Part shown: piece after piece, positions 1 through 8,892 of the stretch
Layout of the letters: each line of letters begins with the position of its first letter
Numbering within the stretch: position 1 is the stretch's first letter
From: Candidatus Kapaibacterium sp.
GTDB lineage: Bacteria; Bacteroidota; Ignavibacteria; Kapaibacteriales; UBA4661
Length of the DNA: 42,764 nt
NCBI GenBank assembly: GCA_025358765.1
Contig: JANYIG010000083.1
Span: forward strand, 1 to 42,764
Direction: 5' to 3'
Notes under the pieces: generated by a model
Seen by the model: the letters and a program-made list of their open reading frames with translations, nothing else
Told to the model about the DNA's origin: nothing
The model's database searches: none
Translations under genes and position numbers: made by a program

Positions 1-194
1 CTACAAAATTAGGGGGTTCGCTAACGATTTCCAAATGTTTTTTTACAATACCCCCGATTTTCTTCCTCTACTCATTCCCAATATTACCCCAAATACCACA
101 CCACCACCCGCTTGTATTTCATCGAAATCTTTTTGAAAAAAAATTGTATTTTGGATAAAAATGCTGTTTTTCTTCGACTTTCCCTTGACCAAAA

Positions 195-1847
195 ATGACA
201 AAACATACCTCGAAAAAACCCTCTTCAACTCCTAAAAAAGGTTCAATTTCTCAATCAATGTCATTTTTTACAAAAATTCGTCCGTATTTATGGCTCATCG
301 GCATTATTATTCTGATTTTTAGCAAAACATTGACGTACGATTTCACCCGTTTAGACGATGCGTATTACCTTTTGGACAATCAGTCGTATTTTGCAAATCT
401 CTCTAATATTGCTCAAACCTTTACCCAGTCTATTGTTGCGGAACAATACCGCCCAATTCTTTTTTCTTCGTTTATCACCGACACGCAAATACATACGTCT
501 GGGACGTGGATGTACCATACGACAAATATTATCTTTCACATTGCCGCGTCCTGTCTTGTATTTACTACGCTTATACGACTTCAAAACAACCATGGCGTTG
601 CACTTGTTCTGACAACGCTCTTCGCCATTCACCCGCTTGCAACCCAAACCGTTGCTTGGATTCCGGGTAGAAGCGAATCTATGCTTACCGTGTTTGTTTT
701 ATTGGGGTTTTTAAGCTTTTTGAAATTTCAACAAACGGCTTCCACACAACATTATTGCTGGCACCTCGCGTGGTTCACGCTTGGTTTGCTCACAAAAGAA
801 ACCGCTATTTTACTACCCGCGTTCTGTGGATTATATCTCCTTCTTGTTCTCAAACAACGTCCATTCTCCCGACAAAGTTTGATACTACTTGCAGGCTGGA
901 CAGTCGTTGCAGGTACGTGGTTCATAGCACGAACGCTTGCTTTAACGGCAACAACGAACGAAATGACTTCTGTCGGACAAGCATCTGCGCTCAATCTGAT
1001 CGGTATGAAAGCATTTTGGCTCAATATTCGCACCATTCCTGAACTTTGCGGGAAAATGCTCTTTCCCGTCGCACCTTCCGTCTATCCCCAATTTTCTATT
1101 TTTGCAACAGTATTAGGCTTTGTGGCTCTTGGATGCTTATTTGCAGCGTTGTTCATTGCCCGCAAAGGCTGGCAAAATGTTGTGTTTGGACTTGTATGGT
1201 TAATTTTCTGTTTATTGCCGCCGATGGTGATTCGCGCAACTGGTGATCGCTTCGATTACTTGGATTATCGGGGATATCTGGCGTTGGTGGGGTTTCTTTT
1301 CGTAACAGCGGAGTGCGCTCGCCAATTCATTCTAAAAAAGCATGAACAAAAAGCCCTGTATGTTGCTTACGCCGTCATTGCTTGCTTTGCCGCTATTACA
1401 TGGTTTCATACACCCAATTTTAACGGGGAAGAAGCATTTTGGTCAAAGGCAATGCAAGAGCATCCCTCACTTGCTGAATCATATCTCCACATAGGAACCA
1501 TCCGATTGGCTCAGGACAAGCCAGCAGAGGCGGAAGCGCTGCTCAGAAATGGCATTCAGCGTGACTCTACGCTTGCTCTGGCATATAGCAAACTTGCGAA
1601 CGCTATCTATACCCAACGACCAGCCACAACGTTTGATGAAACAGTACAACTCTTTCGGCAGGCGCGAACGCTGAACAAAAAACTAACCGATCCCCATATC
1701 AACCTCATTATCATCCATATTCAACGACAACAGTATGCGGAAGCACTACAATATGCAGCCGATATGCAACGAGCAGGATTGGATTTGGAGACTCTCAGAC
1801 CAGACGTAGCAGGCGTTCTGCGAAGCATTCGGCAACAGGAAAAATAG
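195..1847 (+). CDS. Multi-pass membrane protein with C-terminal TPR repeats (TMTC-like)
   Basis: The 550-residue product has about ten hydrophobic segments between residues 30 and 410, followed by a soluble C-terminal part (about 430-550) with tetratricopeptide-like helices (SYLHIGTIRLAQDKPAEAEA and following). The first luminal loop carries RPI, and the stretch FAIHPLATQTVAWIPGRSE is typical of bacterial proteins related to eukaryotic TMTC O-mannosyltransferases and other GT-C enzymes. A glycan-transfer role at the membrane is therefore plausible, but no substrate can be named. The ATG at 195 has no Shine-Dalgarno site; an alternative ATG at 258 would remove a lysine- and serine-rich tail. 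The gene converges on the agmatine deiminase gene with only 28 bases between the stops. Confidence 0.82.
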   Translation: MTKHTSKKPSSTPKKGSISQSMSFFTKIRPYLWLIGIIILIFSKTLTYDFTRLDDAYYLLDNQSYFANLSNIAQTFTQSIVAEQYRPILFSSFITDTQIHTSGTWMYHTTNIIFHIAASCLVFTTLIRLQNNHGVALVLTTLFAIHPLATQTVAWIPGRSESMLTVFVLLGFLSFLKFQQTASTQHYCWHLAWFTLGLLTKETAILLPAFCGLYLLLVLKQRPFSRQSLILLAGWTVVAGTWFIARTLALTATTNEMTSVGQASALNLIGMKAFWLNIRTIPELCGKMLFPVAPSVYPQFSIFATVLGFVALGCLFAALFIARKGWQNVVFGLVWLIFCLLPPMVIRATGDRFDYLDYRGYLALVGFLFVTAECARQFILKKHEQKALYVAYAVIACFAAITWFHTPNFNGEEAFWSKAMQEHPSLAESYLHIGTIRLAQDKPAEAEALLRNGIQRDSTLALAYSKLANAIYTQRPATTFDETVQLFRQARTLNKKLTDPHINLIIIHIQRQQYAEALQYAADMQRAGLDLETLRPDVAGVLRSIRQQEK

Positions 1848-1875
1848 GAGAGAATGTAGAAGGGGAAGATGGAAA

Positions 1876-2985
1876 TTACGCAGGTTCTTCGTGCGTCAGG
1901 CAGTGCAATGTTCCTAAGCCCCACACCAAATCTACGGCATGAACGCCAATCACTGGACGATCGGGAATAAGCTCCGACAAGATTCCAAGCGCTTTACGGT
2001 CGTTTTTGTCGTTAAACGTCGGCACAAGAACAGCATGATTACAGATGTAGAAATTTGCATAACTCGCCGGAAGCCGCATTCCATCGAACACGAGCGGCTC
2101 CGGCATTGGCAATGCCACAACGTTAATTGTTGAACCATCCTCAAGCCTCATCCCCTCCAGCCGTTCACGGTTTTCCTGCAATGCCCGATAATTCTCGTCC
2201 TTGGGGTTTTCTTCTTGCACCAACACAACTGTTGTTGGATTCACGAAACGACACAAATCATCCACGTGTCCATGCGTATCATCACCCGCAATGCCCTTTC
2301 CAAGCCATAGCACGTTCGTCACACCCAAAAATTTCTTTAAGATTTGCTCCATATCATCTTTTGTCATATCCGGATTCCGTACCTGAATTTTTGGGTCGAG
2401 CAAACACTCTTCCGTTGTAAGCAACGTCCCGCAACCATTCACATCAATACTTCCACCTTCTAACATCACGGATCGCTTGCTTCCATCACTGCTCACCACT
2501 TCTACGGGAATAATATTCCAACCCGTTTCTGGCAACAACCGCCCTGCAAGCGCATTGTCAAGTTGCCAATCAGGATATTTTGCCCAGCCGTTGAACGTGA
2601 ATTTCATCGCTGCATGTTCAATTCCTCCCGTTTCCTGCTCTGAAGCGTTTTTTACGAATGCTGGCATACAATCACGCATCCATCCTCGATTCATCGGCTG
2701 CCGGAAAAATTCCACGCGCATCATATCCACGTGACTCCGCTCCAAAACGCGCCGTGCCTCTTGTTCGTGGCGTTCATCTACAACCACAATCCGCGCCAGT
2801 TCACCTCTTGTAATCTGCTTCACAATTTCACCATACACCCAGCGAATCGGCACAAACTTGCCGGGCCAGTCGCTCGGATTCAGGGGCCAGCCGAGCCACG
2901 TGGCTTTGTGTCGTTCCCATTCGGCGGGCATACGAAAATTTTGGCGAAAATTTTGAATATTGCTCTCTGAGTTTTGAGTATTCAT
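1876..2985 (-). CDS. aguA: Agmatine deiminase
   Basis: This 369-aa protein belongs to the agmatine deiminase/peptidyl-arginine deiminase family. It would hydrolyse agmatine to N-carbamoylputrescine and ammonia. Visible family marks are MPAEWERHKATWLGWP near the N-terminus, EGGSID (about 176-181), GDDTHGHVDD (234-243) with the catalytic His238, and the C-terminal nucleophile Cys362 in GLGTLHCLTHEEP. Length matches the family. The next step, N-carbamoylputrescine amidase, is encoded just upstream on the same strand (3201-4091), so the pair makes putrescine from agmatine. An internal ATG at residue 19 lies right before the conserved region and could be the real start. No arginine decarboxylase is seen in the window. 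Confidence 0.95.
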   Translation of the reverse strand: MNTQNSESNIQNFRQNFRMPAEWERHKATWLGWPLNPSDWPGKFVPIRWVYGEIVKQITRGELARIVVVDERHEQEARRVLERSHVDMMRVEFFRQPMNRGWMRDCMPAFVKNASEQETGGIEHAAMKFTFNGWAKYPDWQLDNALAGRLLPETGWNIIPVEVVSSDGSKRSVMLEGGSIDVNGCGTLLTTEECLLDPKIQVRNPDMTKDDMEQILKKFLGVTNVLWLGKGIAGDDTHGHVDDLCRFVNPTTVVLVQEENPKDENYRALQENRERLEGMRLEDGSTINVVALPMPEPLVFDGMRLPASYANFYICNHAVLVPTFNDKNDRKALGILSELIPDRPVIGVHAVDLVWGLGTLHCLTHEEPA

Positions 2986-3040
2986 GCGGTTTGAGATTAG
3001 AATTTATTCGTTTGAGCACCGAACGCTTTGCGGCAGAATG

Positions 3041-3145
3041 ACCGCAGAGGTAGGGAGGACGCAGAGTTTAGAAATAAAATTCACCCTTCTATTGTATGCT
3101 CTCTTGATTTTCTACCCACGGAGTACGTGGCTCTGTGCCTCGGCG
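3041..3145. repeat. Imperfect palindromic intergenic repeat
   Basis: The space between aguB and aguA contains ACCGCAGAGG...GGACGCAGAG on the left and GGCTCTGTGCCTCGG on the right, which are partly inverse complements. Inside is a perfect CCACG-GAGTA-CGTGG hairpin at 3117-3131. The pattern resembles dispersed intergenic repeats of the type CGCAGAG...CTCTGTG known from many bacteria. A related GGACGCAGA string occurs near 38428. No coding role is seen. Confidence 0.4.
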
Positions 3146-3200
3146 CTCAAATTCGTTAGGTATAAAATTCATTCGTTTCTGGCTTGATTATGGGCAAGCT

Positions 3201-4091
3201 CTACTCAATAAACCGTTTAGTGATGTCGCTGTAAGCGTCTATGCGGCGGTCGCGCAAAAAGGGCCAGTTGCGGCGAACCGTCTCTTGGTGTTTTAAATCT
3301 ACCTCGCCAATCACAATTTCATCTTTATCCACCGATGCCTCGTGCAGTACTACGCCTTGCGGGTCACTCAAAAAAGACGATCCCCAGAATTCCAATTTTG
3401 TGCCGTTTTGCGGGTCAGTTTCCAGCCCGATGCGGTTCGTTGAACCAACATACACACCATTGGCAATGGCGTGTGAGCGCTGAATCGTCCGCCATGAGTC
3501 GCGTTGTGCCGCACCATAACGTTTTTTTTCAGCGGGATGCCAACCGATTGCGGTTGGGTAAAACAAAATACTCGCACCGTTCAATGCCGCAAGCCGCGCC
3601 CCTTCTGGATACCATTGATCCCAACAAATCAGCGTCGCAATACGCCCGTACTTCGTGTCAAACGCTTTGAAGCCCAAATCGCCGGGCGTAAAATAATATT
3701 TTTCGTAGAAAAGCGGGTCATCGGGGATGTGCATTTTGCGGTAAAAACCCACCACTTCACCGTCTGCGTCAATAATTGCCGCGCTGTTGTGGTAAATACC
3801 CGGTGCTCGGCGCTCAAAAATCGGCGCGACGATAACGACTTTATGCTTCTTTGCTGCCTTGCGAAGCGCTTGAACGCTCTCGCCATCGGCAGGTTCGGCA
3901 AGGTCGAAGAGTTCAAAATCCTCGCGCTGACAAAAATATGGCGAACGGAAAAGCTCCGGCAAACACAGTACTTGTGCGCCTTTGTCAGCAGCTTCTTCGA
4001 TGCGAAGAACGGTTTTGTTCACATTTTTTTTGACATCTGCCGAGACCGAAAACTGAAGTAACCCGACGGTGAATTTGCGTGGAGTAGCCAT
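3201..4091 (-). CDS. aguB: N-carbamoylputrescine amidase
   Basis: The 296-residue product is a nitrilase-superfamily (CN-hydrolase) amidase. The Glu-Lys-Cys triad is visible: Glu46 in CLPELFRSPYFC, Lys119 in YRKMHIPDDPLFYEKYYF, and Cys156 in ICWDQWYPEGAR. The RSPYFCQ and HIPDDP signatures are those of plant and bacterial N-carbamoylputrescine amidases, which hydrolyse N-carbamoylputrescine to putrescine, CO2 and ammonia. It lies upstream of aguA on the same strand with a 215-bp gap that holds a palindromic repeat, so co-transcription is likely but not certain. Confidence 0.95.
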   Translation of the reverse strand: MATPRKFTVGLLQFSVSADVKKNVNKTVLRIEEAADKGAQVLCLPELFRSPYFCQREDFELFDLAEPADGESVQALRKAAKKHKVVIVAPIFERRAPGIYHNSAAIIDADGEVVGFYRKMHIPDDPLFYEKYYFTPGDLGFKAFDTKYGRIATLICWDQWYPEGARLAALNGASILFYPTAIGWHPAEKKRYGAAQRDSWRTIQRSHAIANGVYVGSTNRIGLETDPQNGTKLEFWGSSFLSDPQGVVLHEASVDKDEIVIGEVDLKHQETVRRNWPFLRDRRIDAYSDITKRFIE

Positions 4092-4223
4092 GAAAAGACC
4101 TGATTGAGTGTTAAAGGTTTCACACAGTGAGAACGTGCAAAAATACGGCAGGCAGATGGGAATTCCGCGTAAAATCAGCGTAATAAAGCCTGAGACAAGA
4201 AATTCGGCACAGAGATTCAGTGT

Positions 4224-4592
4224 TTAAGGTTGTTTCTGGTTTGGTTGACCATTTGCGGGCGAAGTTTTTTCCATGCCGATTCGTTGCGCCCGCGCCCGCG
4301 CAGAATCAAGCATTTGGCGAAACTTCTCTGGTTTTGCGGTGAGTTCCTCGAATCGCGCACGGAACGAGGCTTCCGTGTAGCCATTTTTTTGCATCATCTC
4401 GCGGACTTTGGGGTTTGCTTGCGCGGTGTCGGCGTATTGTTCGCGGAGAATGAGAATGTCGGTGTAGGTTTGCACAAAACGCTCGTCGTCCTTCGACCAA
4501 CTGCCGCCGGAGCAAGCAGTAAGGAAGATAACGACGATTAATGTTGTGATCAATGTTGTGATGGCTACTGTGGATATATTCAGGCGTATCAT
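4224..4592 (-). CDS. Small predicted lipoprotein
   Basis: The 122-aa product begins with a signal peptide of type II: a hydrophobic stretch (residues 9-24) ending in the lipobox LTAC, with Cys27 as the predicted lipidated residue, followed by SGGSW. The mature part (about 95 aa) is charged and helical, with ERFVQTYTDILILREQYADT and MMQKNGYTEASFRARFEEL, and ends in a glutamine/proline-rich tail. It resembles small DUF4296-like lipoproteins of Bacteroidota, but I cannot assign a function. It is separated by 132 bases from aguB downstream. Confidence 0.75.
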   Translation of the reverse strand: MIRLNISTVAITTLITTLIVVIFLTACSGGSWSKDDERFVQTYTDILILREQYADTAQANPKVREMMQKNGYTEASFRARFEELTAKPEKFRQMLDSARARAQRIGMEKTSPANGQPNQKQP

Positions 4593-5091
4593 TTTTTATT
4601 CGTGGTTGTGAGGGCATCATCAATAACCCACTCATGCTCTATAGTTCTTGTGCTGATGTAACTTGTGAGGGAAAACCCTCAGAAAACTACAAACTCACAG
4701 CGAATTATCAAACGGAAATAAATATTGTGGACAATGCCTACTATTATTGTAGCGGCGGGCGGAAAGGAATGTTGTGTATCTACGGCTGTTTTTTTATCTT
4801 TGGCGGTTATTTGTTTCACAATTACAGAGAACCATTTGTAACATCATTCGGCACATTCGGACATAATTTTTCAGCGTTATCATTATCGCGTTCTTAATTG
4901 AAAAATGACCAAATCTCAACGAGAAGAACACGGCAAAGATACGCCCCGTCTAGGGCGTGTTTTTTATACCTCTTCTCGTGGGTGCTTGGTCGTACCTCAA
5001 TTGAGAGCGTTTAGAACAACGCCCTTTTTTATTGTGGAAGTATAATGCTTCACAAGCCCATCGTTTTCCCAACCACTTCACGGAGAGAGTC
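4593..5091. other. Gene-free region upstream of the LytTR regulator
   Basis: No convincing gene is seen in this 499-bp stretch. It separates the divergent lipoprotein gene (-) and LytTR regulator gene (+). The short open frame at 4634-4897 is cysteine- and tyrosine-rich, matches nothing I recognise and has no ribosome site. The main structure is the nested hairpin at 4919-4979. Confidence 0.6.
4919..4979 (+). terminator. Nested hairpin with U-tract upstream of LytTR gene
   Basis: An inner stem ACGCCC (4941-4946), loop CGTCTA, GGGCGT (4953-4958) is followed by G and six T residues, as in an intrinsic terminator on the + strand. With G-U pairs the stem extends to about 12 bp. An outer perfect 9-bp stem, ACGAGAAGA (4919-4927) with TCTTCTCGT (4971-4979), encloses it. 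No + strand gene lies directly upstream, so this could be a leader attenuator for the regulator 113 bp downstream. Confidence 0.5.
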
Positions 5092-5844
5092 ATGATCAAG
5101 TCTCTGATAATCGAGGATGATCCCGTCCATCAACTTCTTCTGCAACTCCTTTTACAGCCGCACCAACACGAGGTTGAGATTTGCTCGTACTCCACAACCG
5201 TTGCCGATGCCGTACAGGACATTACGGTTCATCAACCAGAACTCGTGTTTTTAGACATTGATTTACATGGCGGCAGCGGATTCGAGGTGCTGGATCTGCT
5301 TGAAGAGCGGCATTTTGAGGTCATTTTTATCAGCACACAAGACTATGCGGCAAAAGCGCTCAACAACTATGCCGCTGCTGCGTACTTGCTGAAACCCTTT
5401 GTACAAGACGACCTCAATAACGCACTACGGCGGGCATTAGCAATGATTGCGCTACGCCGTCATGCAGCAGCATACCAAACCCTGTTTCCTGATGAATCGC
5501 TCATTCTCAGGCTCACGAACCCCGAAAGCGGCACACAAACAGTCCTACAGCGCTGTGACACTCTTTGCGTGGCAGCAAATGGTCATCAGTCGCGGGTGTA
5601 TGACATTGGCAAGGCAGTTTATGACGATAAACGTCGCTTACGCGATTGGGAGATATTGCTCGGAACACCTGCGTTTATGCGAATACATCGTTCATATATC
5701 GTGAGCCTTCCACACGTGCTTTCATGGGAGCTTAAAGGCAAACAGGTAGTAGCAACACTCTCCAACGGCATGATGATTCCTGTTTCGCGCCCCAATAAAA
5801 AAGAGTTTGTGAAGCGTTGGCGGCAGATCTGCTCGCAACCATAA
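5092..5844 (+). CDS. LytTR-family response regulator
   Basis: The 250-aa protein has an N-terminal receiver domain (1-120) with acidic residues Asp9/Asp10, phospho-acceptor Asp55 in LVFLDIDLHGGSGFEVL, and Lys101 in YLLKPF. It is followed by a LytTR DNA-binding domain (about 135-245) with FMRIHRSYIVSL and the closing segment GMMIPVSRPNKKEFVKRW. It would act as a phosphorylation-controlled transcription factor. The start at 5092 is chosen because GGAGAGAG (5082-5089) precedes the ATG and the receiver fold begins there; an upstream TTG would add 20 unrelated residues. No cognate LytS-type kinase gene is next to it. Confidence 0.93.
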   Translation: MIKSLIIEDDPVHQLLLQLLLQPHQHEVEICSYSTTVADAVQDITVHQPELVFLDIDLHGGSGFEVLDLLEERHFEVIFISTQDYAAKALNNYAAAAYLLKPFVQDDLNNALRRALAMIALRRHAAAYQTLFPDESLILRLTNPESGTQTVLQRCDTLCVAANGHQSRVYDIGKAVYDDKRRLRDWEILLGTPAFMRIHRSYIVSLPHVLSWELKGKQVVATLSNGMMIPVSRPNKKEFVKRWRQICSQP

Positions 5845-6295
5845 CAGAAAAAATCATTCCGATGTTCGGTTTTTTCCTTTTCCGGCGGTTCATGGGAAAA
5901 AGTGAGTGGTTCGTAAAAAAGGCGGCGTTCTGTGAAAATATGGTGCCGTTGTTGGTGCTTGCTAAAATCAACTCACTGCAAAAAGAACAGAGTGAAGACT
6001 TCGTTCTCTCTGTTCTTCTTTTCCCTTCAATTATTCTTTCTTTAGCATCTTTGAGCTATGCCTTTCTATCAATTTTGTCAAGGCAGCAGATGCATATCCG
6101 AGTTTTTTTTGCGAAACTCATCCTCAAAAAACTGCTCTAAGGCGCACCATGACAAGAATGGCTATATCAACAACAAGATTTTAAGCGGTCAGCAGAAGAA
6201 AATAACTTTTTCACATCAGATATTTTTCTCTCTAACCCAGATTCCATCTGGACTATAACCCAACTTGCCAAAGTAATAATAACAACAAGAGTAAA
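5845..6295. other. Gene-free region between LytTR gene and xdhC
   Basis: This 451-bp stretch lies between the stops of two convergent genes. A 107-codon open frame (5817-6140) overlaps the regulator gene's end, has low-complexity hydrophobic composition and crosses a terminator-like hairpin, so I do not call it a gene. Apart from that hairpin I see nothing in it. Confidence 0.6.
5981..6022 (+). terminator. Rho-independent terminator-like hairpin
   Basis: AAGAACAGAG (5983-5992) pairs perfectly with CTCTGTTCTT (6008-6017), followed by CTTTTC. The loop itself contains GAAG-A-CTTC. The A-rich left arm makes the structure usable in both directions, which fits its position between the convergent LytTR and xdhC genes. 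Confidence 0.6.
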
Positions 6296-7300
6296 TCAAG
6301 CCTTCACAACGTCTTCTTTACGCGTGTTCTTCACACCGATAATCTCCGCCGCTATGCTCACTGCAATTTCCTCCGGCGTGTCGCTGTTAACCTGCACACC
6401 CACGGGCGCATGAACTCGTGCAAGCTGCTCGCGCGAAATGCCCGCCGCTTCTGCCTCGGCAAAAATCCTCTTGATTTTTGCCGCGCTGCCCATCAGCCCA
6501 ATAAAACAGACATTCTTGCTCGCAAGCGCTACCAACGCCTGAACATCACTCGGATACGACGTTGTCACAATAACGACGTACGATGAATTTCCTTCTTGAA
6601 CGTAGTTCCCAAGCGCTGTGTACGGCACGGTCAAGAGTTCGTGGGCGTAGGCGTTTGTTCGCATGGCGGGAACGTTTGTGCGATCATCGAACACAACGAC
6701 GTGGAAATCAAGCATCGCCATCTGCCGCGAGAGCGCAGTGCCTACGTGTCCGCCACCAACAATAAAAACAACATCCTGCTGACCGCAGTTTTCCTCGTAG
6801 TTCCATGCTTCATTTGTGCTAAAATCAAGACGAAATCGCTCCGCATTTTGCAACCCCGTCCGTGCCATAAGCCCTTGTGGTGAAAGCCGCATCAGGAGCG
6901 GTGTGCGTTGTTCAAAAGCATAAAAAATCCGTTCCACAGCCGAAATATCCGCCGATGCAAGCGATATCGTGACAATCGTCTGCGAACCAGCGCAAATCAA
7001 GCCCGACGGAGCATAACCTTCGCGGTTGTAATGATGCAGTTTGCGGATAGATCGAACGGTTGTTTGTGCGTGGAGCGCTGCAAGGGCTTCGCTTATCAGG
7101 TTGCGTTCCATAATGCCGCCGCCAATTGTTCCCGCCAGAAGCGGCTCACCGCCTGATTCATCGTCGCCAAGTGTCACTGCCATCTTGAAACCTGCATTGC
7201 CCGGCGAACCCTTCTCCGATGCCACGACAACAAACAGCATAGCCGTTCGTCCGGCTGCAAGCCAGCTGCGAAGCGTTTTCCAAAATAGTTGTTCTTTCAT
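6296..7300 (-). CDS. xdhC: XdhC-family molybdenum cofactor insertion protein
   Basis: The 334-aa protein has an N-terminal XdhC/CoxI domain (ASEKGSPGNAGFKM at 28-40, GTIGGGIMERNL, and Cys103 in GLICAGSQTIV) and a C-terminal Rossmann-like domain starting with VVFIVGGGHVGTAL (177-190). Family members bind and sulfurate the molybdenum cofactor and load it into xanthine dehydrogenase. It is the last gene of the purine-catabolic run, 12 bases after the ABC permease gene, which fits xanthine-to-urate oxidation. The xanthine dehydrogenase subunits themselves are not in the window. Confidence 0.9.
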   Translation of the reverse strand: MKEQLFWKTLRSWLAAGRTAMLFVVVASEKGSPGNAGFKMAVTLGDDESGGEPLLAGTIGGGIMERNLISEALAALHAQTTVRSIRKLHHYNREGYAPSGLICAGSQTIVTISLASADISAVERIFYAFEQRTPLLMRLSPQGLMARTGLQNAERFRLDFSTNEAWNYEENCGQQDVVFIVGGGHVGTALSRQMAMLDFHVVVFDDRTNVPAMRTNAYAHELLTVPYTALGNYVQEGNSSYVVIVTTSYPSDVQALVALASKNVCFIGLMGSAAKIKRIFAEAEAAGISREQLARVHAPVGVQVNSDTPEEIAVSIAAEIIGVKNTRKEDVVKA

Positions 7301-7312
7301 GGCAATTTTTCT

Positions 7313-8200
7313 TTATTCTCCAACCGCCCTATCCACTTGCAATAGGTACATCTGGAAAAGCGAAAATACGAGGGTAATGAGAAAAACAATATATGCCAAA
7401 GCACACGCATAGCCCATCATATCAGGTTTCTCGAAAGCATTCACATAAAGCATGTAGATGAGCGTGGTTGTGGCATCAAGCGGACCGCCTTTGGTCATAA
7501 CATAAATTTCGACAAAGATTTGGAAGGACTTTATCGTGTTGATAACCAACACGAATAACAATGCTGGACGCAGCATCGGGAGCGTGATACGGCGGAATTG
7601 ATACCATTTTGATGCTCCTGCAAGCTCCGCAGCTTCGTAGAGGTCTTTCGGGATGGTTTGCAGCGATGCAAGCAGCAACACCATATAATATCCTGTGGAA
7701 ATCCACACATCCATGAGCATAATGGCAGAGAGTGCTGCGCTCGGCTCTTGAAGCCAACCTCGTGCCGGATAAGGCAAGCCTAATGTTCGCAAAAGCCCAT
7801 TTACATAACCGTTTGCGCTGTAAAGATTCGTGAAAATTAGGGCAACCACGACCACCGATGTCACCGATGGCAAAAAATATGCCGAACGGAAAAAATCTTG
7901 CAAACGGGAATTACCGCTCAACAGCACCGCCAAAGCAAGTGCTAAAGCAGTTGTGACAGGAATTGTACCAAAAGAAAATACCGACGTATTGCCGAGCGCA
8001 ATCCAAAAAATATCGTCGCGGAAAAGGCTGCGGTAATTGTCAATACCCGCCCAAACCGCCGTATTCGTCAATGTTTGGTATTTCGTGAAGCTCAAAAACA
8101 ACGCATAACCCAGCGGATACACCCAGAACACACAAAATGTGAGTATCCACGGCGCAAGGAGTAGTGCGGTATTGAGTGGAGGCGAATGGCGCTGGTTCAT
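7313..8200 (-). CDS. Carbohydrate-type ABC transporter permease (MalF-like)
   Basis: The 295-residue product has six predicted membrane spans and the cytoplasmic EAA loop EAAELAGASKWYQFRRITLP (189-208) that docks to the ATPase. The N-terminus LLLAPWILTFCVFWVYPLGYALFLSF is typical of MalF/UgpA/LacF permeases. A transporter needs a second permease, a binding protein and an ATPase, none of which is adjacent. The MalK/UgpC-type ATPase at 41115-42254 is the only candidate partner in the window. It sits between maf and xdhC in the purine-degradation run, so a purine-derived or ureide substrate is conceivable, but the family normally carries sugars or glycerol-3-phosphate. Confidence 0.88.
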   Translation of the reverse strand: MNQRHSPPLNTALLLAPWILTFCVFWVYPLGYALFLSFTKYQTLTNTAVWAGIDNYRSLFRDDIFWIALGNTSVFSFGTIPVTTALALALAVLLSGNSRLQDFFRSAYFLPSVTSVVVVALIFTNLYSANGYVNGLLRTLGLPYPARGWLQEPSAALSAIMLMDVWISTGYYMVLLLASLQTIPKDLYEAAELAGASKWYQFRRITLPMLRPALLFVLVINTIKSFQIFVEIYVMTKGGPLDATTTLIYMLYVNAFEKPDMMGYACALAYIVFLITLVFSLFQMYLLQVDRAVGE

Positions 8201-8226
8201 GCTTTACGATTCGGTGACGTACAAAT

Positions 8227-8877
8227 TTACGAATGACAAAATTCTTTCAGCCTACGATACAAGGTTGCAAGCGGCAACCCGACCACATTGTAGTAACAGC
8301 CTTCGATGCGCTCTACGAACACTGCACCAAAGTCGTCCTGAATGCCGTACGCCCCAGCCTTGTCAAGCGGAGAGCCCGTTGCGATATATGAGCGAATTTC
8401 GTCGTCTTGCAAGGCACGAAACGTCACGTTTGTAGCACACGCATCGCTTAAAAAACGCTTGGTCGCTGACTCCACCAGCGCAACGCCTGTGTACACCGTA
8501 TGTGTGCGCCCACTCAGGGTTTTGAGCATTTGCTCGGCTTCCCACGCATCGGCGGGTTTGTTCAAAATCGTGCCATCAAGTACAACCGTCGTATCCGCAC
8601 CGATAATGATGCTCGATAGGTTTTGTGTGGCTTGTACGGTCGCTATATCTTGCGCTTTGTGCAGTGCCAACGTCTTTACGTATTCATCCGGCGCAAGCAA
8701 GGTAGAAAGCGCTTCCTCGTTGACGCTTGATGGTTGCACCGAAAATTCAAACCCGATTTGTGCCAATAATGCCTTACGGCGAGGCGAGGCAGATGCAAGC
8801 ACAAGCGGCAGACGCAAGCCAAGAAGCTGCGCGATTGGAACGACGGGGCTTTGCACGATTGGAGTAGTTGCTGTCAT
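8227..8877 (-). CDS. maf: Maf-family nucleoside triphosphate pyrophosphatase
   Basis: This 216-aa protein carries the Maf signature LVLASASPRRKALLAQIG near the N-terminus, the catalytic-region motif IIGADTTVVLDGTILNKP, and SGRTHTVYTGVAL. Maf proteins hydrolyse non-canonical or modified dTTP/UTP/CTP to monophosphates and prevent their incorporation. The ATG at 8877 is preferred over a TTG three codons upstream. The N-terminus is longer than in most Maf proteins by about 20 residues before the first strand. It follows the ymdB-like gene with a 15-bp gap. Confidence 0.92.
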   Translation of the reverse strand: MTATTPIVQSPVVPIAQLLGLRLPLVLASASPRRKALLAQIGFEFSVQPSSVNEEALSTLLAPDEYVKTLALHKAQDIATVQATQNLSSIIIGADTTVVLDGTILNKPADAWEAEQMLKTLSGRTHTVYTGVALVESATKRFLSDACATNVTFRALQDDEIRSYIATGSPLDKAGAYGIQDDFGAVFVERIEGCYYNVVGLPLATLYRRLKEFCHS

Positions 8878-8892
8878 TGTTAGCAAAAATGA

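Noticed and set aside
43-228. 61-codon minus-strand frame at the left edge
   Set aside because: It overlaps the start of the TPR protein gene and has no motif or ribosome site.
4634-4897. 87-codon + strand frame before the LytTR gene
   Set aside because: Its composition is odd, it has no ribosome site and no recognisable motif, and it lies in an AT-rich spacer; treated as chance.
5817-6140. 107-codon + strand frame after the LytTR gene
   Set aside because: It overlaps the end of a secure gene and runs through a terminator-like hairpin; no family resemblance.
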